Source: Streptomyces uncialis (GTDB lineage Bacteria > Actinomycetota > Actinomycetes > Streptomycetales > Streptomycetaceae). From it: 64,000 nt of DNA. The translations under genes were made by a program, and so were the position numbers. The notes below the pieces were generated by a model that saw nothing but the letters and a program-made list of their open reading frames with translations, was not told the origin of the DNA and made no database searches. This document shows positions 51,950 to 60,505 of the stretch, one piece after another. The DNA lies in assembly GCF_036250755.1 (NCBI RefSeq), contig NZ_CP109583.1, forward strand, positions 7,169,501-7,233,500, written 5' to 3'. Numbering within the stretch: the first letter of the stretch is position 1; each line of letters begins with the position of its first letter.

Positions 51950-52486
51950 TCACGGCCCGCCGTGCTCCTCGCGCGGCGGTGCCCCGGGCGGCACGTCCCC
52001 GCGCTCCCGGGGGGCCTGCCCGCACAGGTTCGTCTCGACCTTCTCCAGCAGCCGGGCCAGCTCCCGGCGCTCCGCGGGGTCGAGACCGCCGAGGGTCCGG
52101 GTCTCCAGTTCGCACCAGGCCGCCGCCATCCGGTCGTGCAGCGCGCAGCTCGGCTCGGTCGCCTCCACCAGGACCGCGCGCCGGTCGCAGGGGTCCTGTC
52201 CGCGCCGGACATGGCCCGCCTGCTCCAGCCGCTGGAGCATCCTGGTCACCGTCGAGGGGTCCAGGTCCAGCACCTTGATCAGCTCGGACGGGCGCACCGG
52301 CCCGGAGCTCCACAGATGCATCATCAGGAACTCCTGGCCCGGGTACAGGTCCAGGTCCCGCAGCAGTTCGCGGGCGGTGACGCGGTGCAGCCGCGCCACC
52401 CGCGCCAGGGCGTTGCTGACGGGGCCGCCCCGGGCCGCCGGGGGACAGTCGGGGTCGGACGGGGCGGGGCCGGAGGAAGCGGTCAT
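51950..52486 (-). CDS. MarR family transcriptional regulator
   Basis: A 178-residue winged-helix regulator. The core is LARVARLHRVTARELLRDLDLYPGQEFLMMHLWSSGPVRPSELIKVLDLDPSTVTRMLQRLEQAGHVRRGQDPCDRRAVLVEAT, where SELIKVLDLDPSTVTRMLQRLE is the recognition helix and DPCDRRAVLV the wing. It has unusual Cys residues and a Pro/Arg-rich C-terminal tail. It is divergent from an Old Yellow Enzyme gene; a perfect 16-bp palindrome lies between them. It likely represses that enzyme and is relieved by a reactive electrophile. Confidence 0.93.
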   Translation of the reverse strand: MTASSGPAPSDPDCPPAARGGPVSNALARVARLHRVTARELLRDLDLYPGQEFLMMHLWSSGPVRPSELIKVLDLDPSTVTRMLQRLEQAGHVRRGQDPCDRRAVLVEATEPSCALHDRMAAAWCELETRTLGGLDPAERRELARLLEKVETNLCGQAPRERGDVPPGAPPREEHGGP

Positions 52487-52610
52487 GGGGAGGGCTCCTG
52501 GGTGGGCGGGGCGGACCGGGGCAGCGGGGGGTCCGGCTGCCGGGGGGCCGGTGGTGGCGGGGTCGCCGCCGAACCGCGTTACGGGCGTGGGGGGTTGGTC
52601 CGCCAGATTA

Positions 52611-52669
52611 CCTTGGCCGGCCAAGGAATGAGTTACAGTGGCGCGCGGTTCTCTTGCTTGGCCGACCAA
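52611..52669. promoter_or_regulatory. MarR operator region: palindrome plus a weaker second site
   Basis: CCTTGGCCGGCCAAGG (52611-52626) is a perfect palindrome. TTGGCCGACCAA (52658-52669) is a near-palindrome of the same core, 32 bp downstream of the end of the first. TACAGT (52634-52639) between them may be the -10 of the reductase gene. Binding at both would cover its promoter. Confidence 0.7.
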
Positions 52670-52741
52670 CTATCGCCCCGGCCGGCCATCGCGCCGACCA
52701 CCTGGAGCGCCGGCCGGACCATTGCGCCGGCCAACCATCAC

Positions 52742-52789
52742 ACCGCCCGACCTTCGTACCGCCCGACTTTCGCACCGCCCGACCTTCGT
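52742..52789 (+). repeat. Three 16-bp tandem copies in the reductase leader
   Basis: ACCGCCCGACCTTCGT at 52742, 52758 (two changes) and 52774, directly before the ribosome site of the reductase gene. Upstream, 52670-52740 holds CCGGCC-rich loosely repeated sequence. Confidence 0.85.
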
Positions 52790-52818
52790 ACCGATCACCG
52801 TGCTGGGGAGCAGTCACC

Positions 52819-53901
52819 ATGACGACAGCGTTCGACCCGATCGACCTCGCCGGGACGCGGCTCGCCAACCGCGTCGCGATGGCGCCGATGACCCGCAGCC
52901 GCGCCGGTGCCGCCGGAGTGCCCACCGCGCTGACGGCCGAGTACTACGCCCAGCGGGCGACCGCCGGTCTGATCATCACCGAGGGCGTCCAGCCCAGCGC
53001 GGTGGGACAGGGCTATCCGGACACACCGGGTCTGCACAGCCCGGAGCAGACCGCCGCCTGGCGCGCGGTCACCGACGCGGTGCACGCGCGCGGCGGCCGG
53101 ATCTTCGCCCAGCTGATGCACACGGGCCGGATCGGGCACCCCAGCCTGCTGCCGGACGGGCTGGTGAACGTCGGGGCGTCCCCGGTGGCCGCCCAGGGCG
53201 AGGTGTACACCGCCGAGGGCGCCAAGGCCTTCGTCACCCCCCGGGAGCTGACGGACACCGAGGTCCACGCGACCGTCGCGGACTTCGCGTCGGCGGCCCG
53301 CAACGCGGTGGACGCCGGGTTCGACGGGGTCGAGCTGCACGGCGCCAACGGCTATCTGATCCACCAGTTCCTCGCGGCCGGGTCCAATGTCCGCACCGAC
53401 GCGTGGGGCGGTTCGCCCGTGGCCCGCGCCCGGTTCGCCGTCGCGGTGACCGAGGCGGTGGCGGCGGAGATCGGCGCCGCGCGCACCGCGCTGCGTATCT
53501 CGCCCGGAAACGGGTTCAACGACATCAGCGAGCCGGACCCGGAGCCCGTGTACACCGAACTGGTGCGGCGGCTGGAGCCGCTCGGGATCGCCTATCTGCA
53601 TCTCTCCGAGGGCTCCGCGCGGATACGTGAACTGACCCACACCCTGCGCAAGCTCTTCTCGGGCGTACTGATCCTCAATCCGCCCTCGCCCGACGACGCG
53701 GACGGCACCGATCACCGGGCGCTCGCCCTCGTCGAGGACGGCACCGCCGACATGGTCGCCTTCGGCACACTGTTCCTCGCGAACCCGGACCTCCCGGCGC
53801 GGCTGCGGACCGCCGGTCCGTACAACCCCCCGCACCGCCCCAGCTTCTACGGCGGCGACGCCCGTGGATACACCGATTACCCGACGCTCGACGGAAGCTG
53901 A
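52819..53901 (+). CDS. Alkene reductase, Old Yellow Enzyme family
   Basis: A 360-residue FMN-dependent TIM-barrel reductase of alpha,beta-unsaturated carbonyls. NRVAMAPMTRSRA (residues 16-28, FMN binding Thr), ARGGRIFAQLMHTGRIGHPS (Gln, His), GFDGVELHGANGYLIHQFL (catalytic His/Asn pair replaced as HGAN) and the phosphate-binding GTADMVAFGTLFLANPDLP near the C-terminus are present. GGGGAG stands before the ATG. Expression is probably controlled by the divergent MarR regulator. It ends before a very strong terminator. Confidence 0.95.
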   Translation: MTTAFDPIDLAGTRLANRVAMAPMTRSRAGAAGVPTALTAEYYAQRATAGLIITEGVQPSAVGQGYPDTPGLHSPEQTAAWRAVTDAVHARGGRIFAQLMHTGRIGHPSLLPDGLVNVGASPVAAQGEVYTAEGAKAFVTPRELTDTEVHATVADFASAARNAVDAGFDGVELHGANGYLIHQFLAAGSNVRTDAWGGSPVARARFAVAVTEAVAAEIGAARTALRISPGNGFNDISEPDPEPVYTELVRRLEPLGIAYLHLSEGSARIRELTHTLRKLFSGVLILNPPSPDDADGTDHRALALVEDGTADMVAFGTLFLANPDLPARLRTAGPYNPPHRPSFYGGDARGYTDYPTLDGS

Positions 53902-53940
53902 CGAAGCGCCGACCCGTCTCCAAGTGCCACGGGAACGCGC

Positions 53941-53980
53941 GGCGGGGCGGTGACCGGAAGGTTCCGGTCACCGCCCCGCC
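53941..53980. terminator. Bidirectional terminator between reductase and ectD
   Basis: GGCGGGGCGGTGACCGGAA (53941-53959) and its exact complement TTCCGGTCACCGCCCCGCC (53962-53980) give a 19-bp perfect stem. It lies 15 nt from the ectD stop and 39 nt from the reductase stop. Confidence 0.9.
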
Positions 53981-53995
53981 GTACCACCGTGGTGC

Positions 53996-54895
53996 TCAGC
54001 GCACGGGGGTGAAGTCCCGTGCCCCGATGTACTCCGGCCTGCGGACCGGCGCGGCGAAGGGCTCCTGCGCCGTGTTCTCCACGCTGTTGAAGACGATGAA
54101 GACATTGCTGCGCGCGTACGGGGTGATGTTGTCGCCCGAGCCGTGCATGCAGTTGCAGTCGAACCAGGTGGCCGACCCCGCCGCACCCGTGAACAGCCGG
54201 ATGCCGTGCTCGTCCGCGAACTGTGTGAGCGCCCCGTTCGACGGGATGCCCGCGTCCTGCATCTGGAGCGACCGCTTGTAGTTGTCCTTCGGGGTCGCCC
54301 CCGCGCAGCCCAGGAACGTCCGGTGCGAGCCCGGCATGATCATCAGACCGCCGTTGGTGTCGAGGTTGTCGGTCAGCGCGATCGACACGGACACCGTCCG
54401 CATGTTCGGCAGCCCGTCCTCGGCGTGCCAGGTCTCGAAGTCCGAGTGCCAGTAGAACCCGGACGCCCCGAACCCCGGCTTCACATTGATCCGGGACTGA
54501 TGGACGTACACGTCCGAGCCGAGGATCTGCCGGGCGCGGCCCACCACCCGCTCGTCGCGCACCAGCGCGGCGAACACCTCACTGATCCGGTGCACCTCGA
54601 AGACCGAGCGGATCTCCTGGGAGGACGACTCCACGATCGACCGGGGGTCGGCGCGGATCGCCGGGTCGCCGACCAGCCGGTCGAGTTCGGCGCGGTAGCC
54701 GGTCACCTCGTCGGGCGTGATCAGCTGGTCCACGGTCAGGAAGCCGTCCCGCTCGAACGAGGCCAGGTCCTCGCGCGCGACGGGGCCCGGGGCGTCCGGG
54801 GAGTTCCAGACGACCGGGTCCTTGCGCGGCACGGACACCTCGGTGGCGCCCCGGCTCGGGTACAGGTCCGCGCGGATGTCGGTCGTGGTGGCCAT
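53996..54895 (-). CDS. ectD: Ectoine hydroxylase
   Basis: A 299-residue Fe(II)/2-oxoglutarate dioxygenase that hydroxylates ectoine to 5-hydroxyectoine. GFYWHSDFETWHAEDGLPNMRTVSVSIALTDN has the HxD iron ligands (HSD) and the EctD signature; SATWFDCNCMHGSGDNITPYARSN carries the second His. The ending is RRPEYIGARDFTPV. It is the last gene of ectABCD, 3 bp after ectC, so it is cotranscribed. The strain should make hydroxyectoine as an osmolyte and heat protectant. Confidence 0.97.
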   Translation of the reverse strand: MATTTDIRADLYPSRGATEVSVPRKDPVVWNSPDAPGPVAREDLASFERDGFLTVDQLITPDEVTGYRAELDRLVGDPAIRADPRSIVESSSQEIRSVFEVHRISEVFAALVRDERVVGRARQILGSDVYVHQSRINVKPGFGASGFYWHSDFETWHAEDGLPNMRTVSVSIALTDNLDTNGGLMIMPGSHRTFLGCAGATPKDNYKRSLQMQDAGIPSNGALTQFADEHGIRLFTGAAGSATWFDCNCMHGSGDNITPYARSNVFIVFNSVENTAQEPFAAPVRRPEYIGARDFTPVR

Positions 54896-54898
54896 CGT

Positions 54899-55297
54899 TC
54901 ATACCTCCTCGGTCAGAAGCGGATATACGCCGTTCTCATCGTGGTCCTCACGGCCCGTGACGGGCGGGTTGAACACGCACACGCACCGGAAGTCGGTCTT
55001 CGGCCGCAGGGTGTGCCGCTCGTGCCCGTCCAGCAGATACATCGTCCCCGGGCTGATCCAGTACTTCTCGCCGGTCTCGTCGTCGGTCAGCTCGGCCTCG
55101 CCCTCGACGCACAGCACGGCCTCGATGTGGTTGGCGTACCACATGGAGGTCTCCGTACCCGCGTACAGCACGGTCTCGTGCAGCGAGAAGCCGACCCGCT
55201 CCTTGGCGAGGACGATGCGTTTGCTCTCCCAGGTGCCCGAGCGCGACTTCACATGACGGTCGGTTCCCTCGATGTCCTTCAACGATCGGACGATCAC
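54899..55297 (-). CDS. ectC: L-ectoine synthase
   Basis: A 132-residue cupin enzyme that cyclises N-gamma-acetyl-diaminobutyrate to ectoine. It begins [18 protein letters not shown] (GTG start) and has the cupin strands [66 protein letters not shown]. The metal ligands are Glu in the HIEAVLC segment and His in [13 protein letters not shown] is found about 12 nt before the GTG. It is separated from ectB by about 220 bp, wider than other gaps in the operon. Confidence 0.97.
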   Translation of the reverse strand: MIVRSLKDIEGTDRHVKSRSGTWESKRIVLAKERVGFSLHETVLYAGTETSMWYANHIEAVLCVEGEAELTDDETGEKYWISPGTMYLLDGHERHTLRPKTDFRCVCVFNPPVTGREDHDENGVYPLLTEEV

Positions 55298-55517
55298 GGT
55301 GACGTGCTGCCTTTCTCTGGCGGACGGACGGCGCCGGACGGATGACGCCGGACGGACGGGTGTCCCCGGCGGACGGGCGCTGCCCGGGACCGGCCGGGAC
55401 GGCGCCGGGACATGGATCAGGTAGGGGGGCCGGGTATCGGGACCGGGACCGGGTCCGGCGTGGGGCCTGGTCCGGTTCAGGGCCGGGTTCGGGGCCGGAT
55501 CAGGGTCCGGGTCCGGG
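55298..55517. other. GC-rich spacer between ectB and ectC
   Basis: The part at 55430-55515 is simple sequence of GGGACCGG and GGTCCGGGT units just beyond the ectB stop. It may contain weak hairpins. No gene or clear promoter for ectC is visible. Confidence 0.5.
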
Positions 55518-56789
55518 TCAGGCGGTCTCGCGGACCGCGCGGGTGAGGGTGCGCAGGCCCTCCTCCAGCTCGTCGGGGGAGACGGTCAGCGCGGGAAGCA
55601 GCTTGACGACCTCGCCCTCGGGGCCCGAGGTCTCGATCAGCAGCCCCAGCTCGAAGGCGCGCCGCGCCACCCGGGAGGCCCGCCCCTTGTCGTGGAACTC
55701 CACACCCCACACCAGTCCGCGGCCCCGGAACTCCTTGATCTCCTCGCGGTGCTCCTCGGCCAGCGCGCCCAGCGCCTCCTGGACCTGCTGCCCGCGCGAC
55801 AGGGTCTGCTTCTCCATCGCGGGCCCGTCCGACCAGTACGCCTCCAGGGCCGCCGCGGCCGTCACGAACGCCGGGTTGTTGCCGCGGAAGGTGCCGTTGT
55901 GCTCGCCGGGCTCCCAGATGTCCAGCTCCGGCTTGAACAGGCACAGCGACATCGGCAGCCCGTAGCCGCTGATCGACTTGGAGACCGTCACGATGTCCGG
56001 CACGATGCCCGCCTCCTCGAAGGAGAAGAACGCGCCGGTGCGCCCGCAGCCCATCTGGATGTCGTCCACGATCAGCAGCATGTCCCGCCGCGCGCACAGA
56101 TCCGCCAGCGCCCGCAGCCACTCGGCGCGCGCCACATTGATGCCGCCCTCGCCCTGCACGGTCTCCACGATCACCGCGGCCGGCTGGTTGAGCCCGGAGC
56201 CCTGGTCCCCGAGCAGCCGCTCGAACCAGAGGAAGTCCTGCACCTGGCCGTCCAGGTAGTGGTCGAACGGCATCGGGGTGCCGTGCACCAGCGGGATGCC
56301 CGCGCCCGCCCGCTTGAAGGCGTTGCCCGTGACCGCCAGCGAACCCAGCGACATCCCGTGGAACGCGTTGGTGAACGACACGATCGACTCGCGGCCCTTC
56401 ACCTTGCGGGCCAGCTTCAGCGCGGACTCCACGGCGTTGGTGCCGGTCGGACCCGGGAACATCACCTTGTAGGGCAGGTCACGGGGACGCAGCACCAGGT
56501 TCTGGAACGACTCCAGGAACGCCCGCTTCGCCGTCGTCGACATATCGAGACCGTGGGTGACCCCGTCGCGCTCCAGGTAGTCGATCAGGGCGCGTTTGAG
56601 TACGGGGTTGTTGTGGCCGTAGTTGAGCGACCCGGCCCCCGCGAAGAAGTCGAGGTACTCATGGCCGTCCTCGTCGTACATACGGCTGCCCTGGGCACGG
56701 TCGAAGACGGTGGGCCAGCTGCGGCAGTAGCTGCGCACCTCCGACTCCAGGGTCTCGAAGACGCTCAGGTCGGGCTGGGTGATGGTCAC
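55518..56789 (-). CDS. ectB: Diaminobutyrate-2-oxoglutarate transaminase
   Basis: A 423-residue class III aminotransferase that makes L-2,4-diaminobutyrate from aspartate semialdehyde and glutamate, the first ectoine step. [25 protein letters not shown] opens the fold; [45 protein letters not shown] contains the cofactor Asp and the Schiff-base Lys (VSKSIS). AGGAG lies 7 nt before the GTG start. It is 88 bp after ectA. Full length for the family. Confidence 0.97.
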   Translation of the reverse strand: MTITQPDLSVFETLESEVRSYCRSWPTVFDRAQGSRMYDEDGHEYLDFFAGAGSLNYGHNNPVLKRALIDYLERDGVTHGLDMSTTAKRAFLESFQNLVLRPRDLPYKVMFPGPTGTNAVESALKLARKVKGRESIVSFTNAFHGMSLGSLAVTGNAFKRAGAGIPLVHGTPMPFDHYLDGQVQDFLWFERLLGDQGSGLNQPAAVIVETVQGEGGINVARAEWLRALADLCARRDMLLIVDDIQMGCGRTGAFFSFEEAGIVPDIVTVSKSISGYGLPMSLCLFKPELDIWEPGEHNGTFRGNNPAFVTAAAALEAYWSDGPAMEKQTLSRGQQVQEALGALAEEHREEIKEFRGRGLVWGVEFHDKGRASRVARRAFELGLLIETSGPEGEVVKLLPALTVSPDELEEGLRTLTRAVRETA

Positions 56790-56877
56790 GGCAGGTCTCC
56801 TGGCTGTTCGGGGTGACAGGTGGTGGGGCGGGTCGGCGTGAGCGGGACGGGCGCCGTTGGTACGGGTCCGGCGCCGG

Positions 56878-57432
56878 TCAGCCGGCGAACGGGCCGATGC
56901 GGTAGAGGATCTCGGGGTCGTGCCCGCCGTCGGGGAACACCCCGGCGCCGAAGAGCACCTCCCGGTCGACGGCCAGCCCGTGCCGTTCGGCGTACGAGAG
57001 GAACAGCCGCTCGGAGGCCGTGTTGCCGGGCGTGATGGTGGTCTCCAGCGCGTTCAGCGCGACGGGCGCGGACGCCCGGTCGGCGGTGACCCGCCCGGTG
57101 AGCCCGTCCAGCAGCGCCGCGGCGAGTCCCCGGCCCCGGTGCGCCGTGTCGACGGCGACCTGCCAGACGACGAGCGTGCCCGGACGGGTGGGCCGGATGT
57201 ATCCGGTGATGAAGCCGACCGGCTGCCCGTCCGCGTCACGTGCCACCACGGAGGTGCCCGCGAAGTCGCGGCACCACAGGAGATAGCTGTAGGAGGAGTT
57301 CAGATCGAGGGTCCGGGAGTCCCGTGCGATGCGCCAGAGCGCACCGCCGTCGGCCACCGTCGGACGGTCGATCCGTAGTCCGTCGGGCATTTCTCGGAAT
57401 TGCGTTCGCAGGTCTGCTTGTGCAGCGGTCAT
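56878..57432 (-). CDS. ectA: L-2,4-diaminobutyric acid acetyltransferase
   Basis: A 184-residue GNAT enzyme that acetylates diaminobutyrate at the gamma-amino group. RIDRPTVADGGALWRIARDSRTLDLNSSYSYLLWCRDFAGTSVVA is the EctA-type N-terminus; VAVDTAHRGRGLAAALLDGL is the acetyl-CoA site and ALETTITPGNTASERLFLSYAERHG the family C-terminal block. First gene of ectABCD. No ribosome site precedes the ATG; a TAAATT box 8 nt upstream may give a nearly leaderless message. A terminator-like hairpin lies 113 nt further upstream. Confidence 0.96.
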   Translation of the reverse strand: MTAAQADLRTQFREMPDGLRIDRPTVADGGALWRIARDSRTLDLNSSYSYLLWCRDFAGTSVVARDADGQPVGFITGYIRPTRPGTLVVWQVAVDTAHRGRGLAAALLDGLTGRVTADRASAPVALNALETTITPGNTASERLFLSYAERHGLAVDREVLFGAGVFPDGGHDPEILYRIGPFAG

Positions 57433-57896
57433 GCGGATTTAATTTACCGAGCAATTCCTTGGATTGCATGGCCCGGTGGGGTTACTTCCAGGGCGTCGTT
57501 GTGTTATCACGCGGGCGCATGCGGACGCGCGAGGAGGCAGCAAAAAGCCCGTTTCGTACTGGATTTATGGTACGAAACGGGCTTGATGTGGAATGGATCA
57601 CAGGATCGTCGACCTGGCGGAACCTGCCGCAATTGCGCCGCCGTGCGTTCACGAAACCTTAGCGTTTAGGGTTTGGATAAGCGGGCAGGAGAATATGGGC
57701 GCCTGAGCGAAAACTAATTCCGAATATTAATGCCCGTACAGGCAACCCCGGCCCCGTGAATTACGTCCACGATTCCAGGAGGCCCGTACGGACCGCTCGG
57801 CGCCCCCGCCGGACGGACCCGCCGGGCGGACATGGTGGCCCTCCGGCGCCCGCCCGGCGGAGGCCCGACGGCCGCCGCCCCGGCCCGCCCAGGGGC
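57433..57896. promoter_or_regulatory. ectA upstream region, AT-rich, with candidate promoter
   Basis: About 460 bp without a gene, clearly lower in GC than the rest of the window (57435-57470 and 57655-57750 especially). On the minus strand TAAATT lies 8 nt before the ectA ATG, with TGCAAT 16 bp further up as a poor -35. The region between 57585 and 57760 could hold osmotic promoter elements but I cannot point to a known motif. Confidence 0.4.
57541..57584 (-). terminator. Intrinsic terminator with U-run upstream of ectA
   Basis: AAGCCCGTTTCGTAC (57545-57559) and GTACGAAACGGGCTT (57570-57584) form a perfect 15-bp stem with a 10-nt loop. Read on the minus strand it is followed by TTTTTG, so it is a textbook Rho-independent terminator in the ectA direction. 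It either ends transcription from the aminotransferase gene (stop at 57897) or acts as an attenuator in a long ectA leader. Confidence 0.85.
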
Positions 57897-58940
57897 TCAG
57901 CCCGACAGCGCCCCGGCCAGCGCCGCCAGCGAGCGCTCGACCACCTCGTCCGTCGCGTCCGGGCCGTAGTGGTTGACCCGCACCATCTCCCGCGCCAGCG
58001 CCCCGCCCCCGGCCACCAGCGGCAGCCCCGGGTCGAGCGCGAGCGCCCGCGCCACCACCGCGGACGCGTCCGCGCCCGCCGGGACCCGCAGTGTCGTCGC
58101 CACCGGGGCCGCGTCCCGCGCCTCGGTGACATACGGCTCCAGCCCGATGCCGAGGGCCGTCGCCCCCGCCCGGGTGGCCCGTGCCGCCGCCGCGTGACGT
58201 GCCATCACGGTGTCCGGCCCGACCGACTCGATCCGCTCGACGCACGCCTCCAGCGCCAGCATCTCCAACTGCGCGGGCGCGTGCAGCAGCGCCCGGCGCC
58301 CCGCGTCGATCCACCGCTCCTTCCAGTCCAGCAGCGACAGATACGAACGCCGCGGCGCCTGCGGGTTCGCGGCCATCCGCGCCCACGCCCGCTCGCTCAC
58401 CGACACCGCCGACACCCCGGCCGGACCGCCCATCGCCTTCTGCGCGCCGATCACGCACAGGTCCACGCCCCACGCGTCCGGCAGCAGTGGTTCCGCGGCC
58501 ACGGAGGCCACCGCGTCCAGCATGAACAGCGCGCCGTGCCGCCGGACGACCTCACCGATCGCGGCGACCGGGTTGGTGTTGCCGGTGGCGGCCTCGGCGT
58601 GCACGAGCGACACGAAGTCGATCTCCGGACGGTCCGCCAGCGCCCGCTCGACCTCCTCGGGCGTCACCGCCGCGTGGTACGGCACCGCGAGGTCGATCAC
58701 CTTCGCGCCGCAGTCCCGCAGCCAGTCCCCGAAGGTCTGCCCGTACGGGCCGGTGATGACGTTCAGCGCGGTCGTGCCCGGACCGGCCGCCCCCCGGATA
58801 CAGCCCTCCAGCGGGAGCAGGGCCTCGCCCTGGGTGATCACGACGTCCTGCTCGGTGGCCAGCAGACCCGCCACCCGCCGCTCGATCGCGGCGAAACGGT
58901 CGGCGGTCAGGGGCGCCAGGTCGAGTAGGGGATGGCTCAC
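57897..58940 (-). CDS. Class V aminotransferase (alanine-glyoxylate type)
   Basis: A 347-residue PLP enzyme. LLATEQDVVITQGEALLPLEGCIRG and GTTALNVITGPYGQTFGDW are the SGT/AGT-like N-terminal blocks. FMLDAVASVAAEPLLPDAWGVDLCVIGAQKAMGGPAGVSAVSVS contains the cofactor Asp and the Schiff-base Lys (GAQKAMGGP). A small C-terminal domain follows. GTG start with GAGGAGAG 7 nt upstream. Members make glycine from glyoxylate or act in sulfur-amino-acid pathways; the exact substrate is not readable here. It is divergent from an amidohydrolase gene; a terminator lies 310 nt downstream. Confidence 0.9.
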   Translation of the reverse strand: MSHPLLDLAPLTADRFAAIERRVAGLLATEQDVVITQGEALLPLEGCIRGAAGPGTTALNVITGPYGQTFGDWLRDCGAKVIDLAVPYHAAVTPEEVERALADRPEIDFVSLVHAEAATGNTNPVAAIGEVVRRHGALFMLDAVASVAAEPLLPDAWGVDLCVIGAQKAMGGPAGVSAVSVSERAWARMAANPQAPRRSYLSLLDWKERWIDAGRRALLHAPAQLEMLALEACVERIESVGPDTVMARHAAAARATRAGATALGIGLEPYVTEARDAAPVATTLRVPAGADASAVVARALALDPGLPLVAGGGALAREMVRVNHYGPDATDEVVERSLAALAGALSG

Positions 58941-59053
58941 GGCGGTGCTCTCCTCGGTACGGGAAGCCGTGGACGGCTCACGGAACGACATGAGCGTAAC
59001 CGCAGGTCGCCGGGGGCGGGACAGGAGCCTGCCGGGCCCGCGCGGGCGAGGGG

Positions 59054-59066
59054 TAGGTTGCGGGAC
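59054..59066 (+). promoter_or_regulatory. TAGGTT -10 box, leaderless amidohydrolase mRNA
   Basis: TAGGTT (59054-59059), seven bases, then ATG at 59067. No Shine-Dalgarno and no clear -35. Confidence 0.5.
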
Positions 59067-60158
59067 ATGAGCGATCGCACGGTGCTGCACGTGAGCGGAC
59101 GGGTGCTGGTGGGACCCGACGACGTACGGGACGAACTGTGGGTGGTCGGGGGGCGGATCACCTACGAGCGGCCGGCCGGGGTCCGGGACACCGTCACCGT
59201 ACGGGGGTGGGCGCTGCCCGGTCTGGTGGACGCGCACTGCCATGTGGGACTGGACGCCCACGGGCCCGTCCCCGCCGCGACCGCCGAGAAGCAGGCCCTC
59301 ACCGACCGCGCGGCCGGGGCCCTGCTGATCCGCGACGCGGGCTCCCCCTCCGACACCCGCTGGATCGACGACCGCGAGGACCTGCCGAGGATCATCCGCG
59401 CGGGCCGCCATATCGCCCGCACCCGCCGCTACATCCGCAACTACGCCCATGAGATCGAGCCCGCGGACCTCGTCGCGTACGTCGCCCAGGAGGCCCGCCG
59501 CGGCGACGGCTGGGTCAAACTCGTCGGCGACTGGATCGACCGCGACGCGGGCGACCTCACGGCCTGCTGGCCCCGGGACGCCGTCCGGGCCGCGATCGCC
59601 GAGGCCCACCGGCTGGGCGCCCGGGTCACCGCGCACTGCTTCGCCGAGGACGCGCTGCGCGATCTGGTGGAGGCCGGTATCGACTGCGTCGAGCACGCCA
59701 CCGGACTCACCGAGGACACCGTCCCGCTGTTCGCGGAACGCGGCGTCGCCATCGTCCCCACCCTGGTCAACATCGCCACGTTCCCCCGGCTCGCGGACGG
59801 CGGCGAGAGCAAGTTCCCCCGCTGGTCCGCGCATATGCGACGGCTCCACGCCCGGCGGTACGACACCGTGCGCGCCGCCTACGACGCGGGAGTGCCCGTC
59901 TTCGTCGGGACGGACGCGGGCGGCTCGCTCCCCCATGGACTGGTCGCGGACGAGGTCGCCGAACTCGTCACCGCGGGCATCCCGCCCGTCGAGGCCCTGT
60001 CCGCCACCACCTGGGGCGCCCGGCGGTGGCTCGGCCGCCCCGGCCTCACCGAGGGCGCCCCGGCGGACCTGGTCGTCTACGAGACGGACCCCCGGGCGGA
60101 TGTCCGGGTCCTCGCGGCTCCGCGACGGGTGGTGCTCCGCGGCCGGATCGTCGGCTGA
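59067..60158 (+). CDS. Amidohydrolase family protein (imidazolonepropionase-like)
   Basis: A 363-residue metal-dependent hydrolase. The metal motif HCH is in LPGLVDAHCHVGLD (about residue 55). Further ligands are in WVKLVGDWIDRDAG (Lys), ARVTAHCFAE (His), DCVEHATGL (His) and VFVGTDAGGSLPHG (Asp, near 292). The N- and C-terminal beta-sandwich (HVSGRVLVGPDDVRDELWVVGG; GAPADLVVYETDPRADVRVLAAPRRVVLRGRIV) is complete. It resembles the prolidase/imidazolonepropionase-like group. Cytosolic; substrate unknown; monocistronic. Confidence 0.9.
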   Translation: MSDRTVLHVSGRVLVGPDDVRDELWVVGGRITYERPAGVRDTVTVRGWALPGLVDAHCHVGLDAHGPVPAATAEKQALTDRAAGALLIRDAGSPSDTRWIDDREDLPRIIRAGRHIARTRRYIRNYAHEIEPADLVAYVAQEARRGDGWVKLVGDWIDRDAGDLTACWPRDAVRAAIAEAHRLGARVTAHCFAEDALRDLVEAGIDCVEHATGLTEDTVPLFAERGVAIVPTLVNIATFPRLADGGESKFPRWSAHMRRLHARRYDTVRAAYDAGVPVFVGTDAGGSLPHGLVADEVAELVTAGIPPVEALSATTWGARRWLGRPGLTEGAPADLVVYETDPRADVRVLAAPRRVVLRGRIVG

Positions 60159-60505
60159 GCCGATCATCGCCCCCGGCGCGCACGCTGTTGACGAAGCGTC
60201 ACCCCGGCGGTCCGGGGCCGGTCCGCGTTGCCCGAAACCGCACCGGCACCGGCCTGACCCACCCTCCCCGGGTCCGTCTCCCGCACCCCACGGGTGACCG
60301 GAGGGAACATCCGTACCCGCATATTCAAACAAAAGCGCGAAAACCCCCCTTTGGGGTGAACTCACGCCAGGTGGCTGTCCGTTCACTCTCGGTGCGCGAG
60401 TATTCCGGCAACGGCACGGTCACCGCCCACGACGGTCCCCCGTCGCGGTGCCGAGGTGACCCCGCCGCGCACTTTCCTGATGTCTCTTGTGGGGGTCCCA
60501 CCACC
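60159..60505. promoter_or_regulatory. Upstream region of the surface-protein gene
   Basis: About 350 bp with no gene. 60310-60360 is AT-richer (ATATTCAAACAAAAG) and contains the hairpin ACCCC-CCTTT-GGGGT. The following 140 bp could be a long leader. No riboswitch that I recognise. Confidence 0.4.

Noticed and set aside
57433..57760. tRNA or small gene in the AT-rich ectA upstream region
   Set aside because: No cloverleaf or CCA-type end could be traced, and the short frames lack starts and codon bias.
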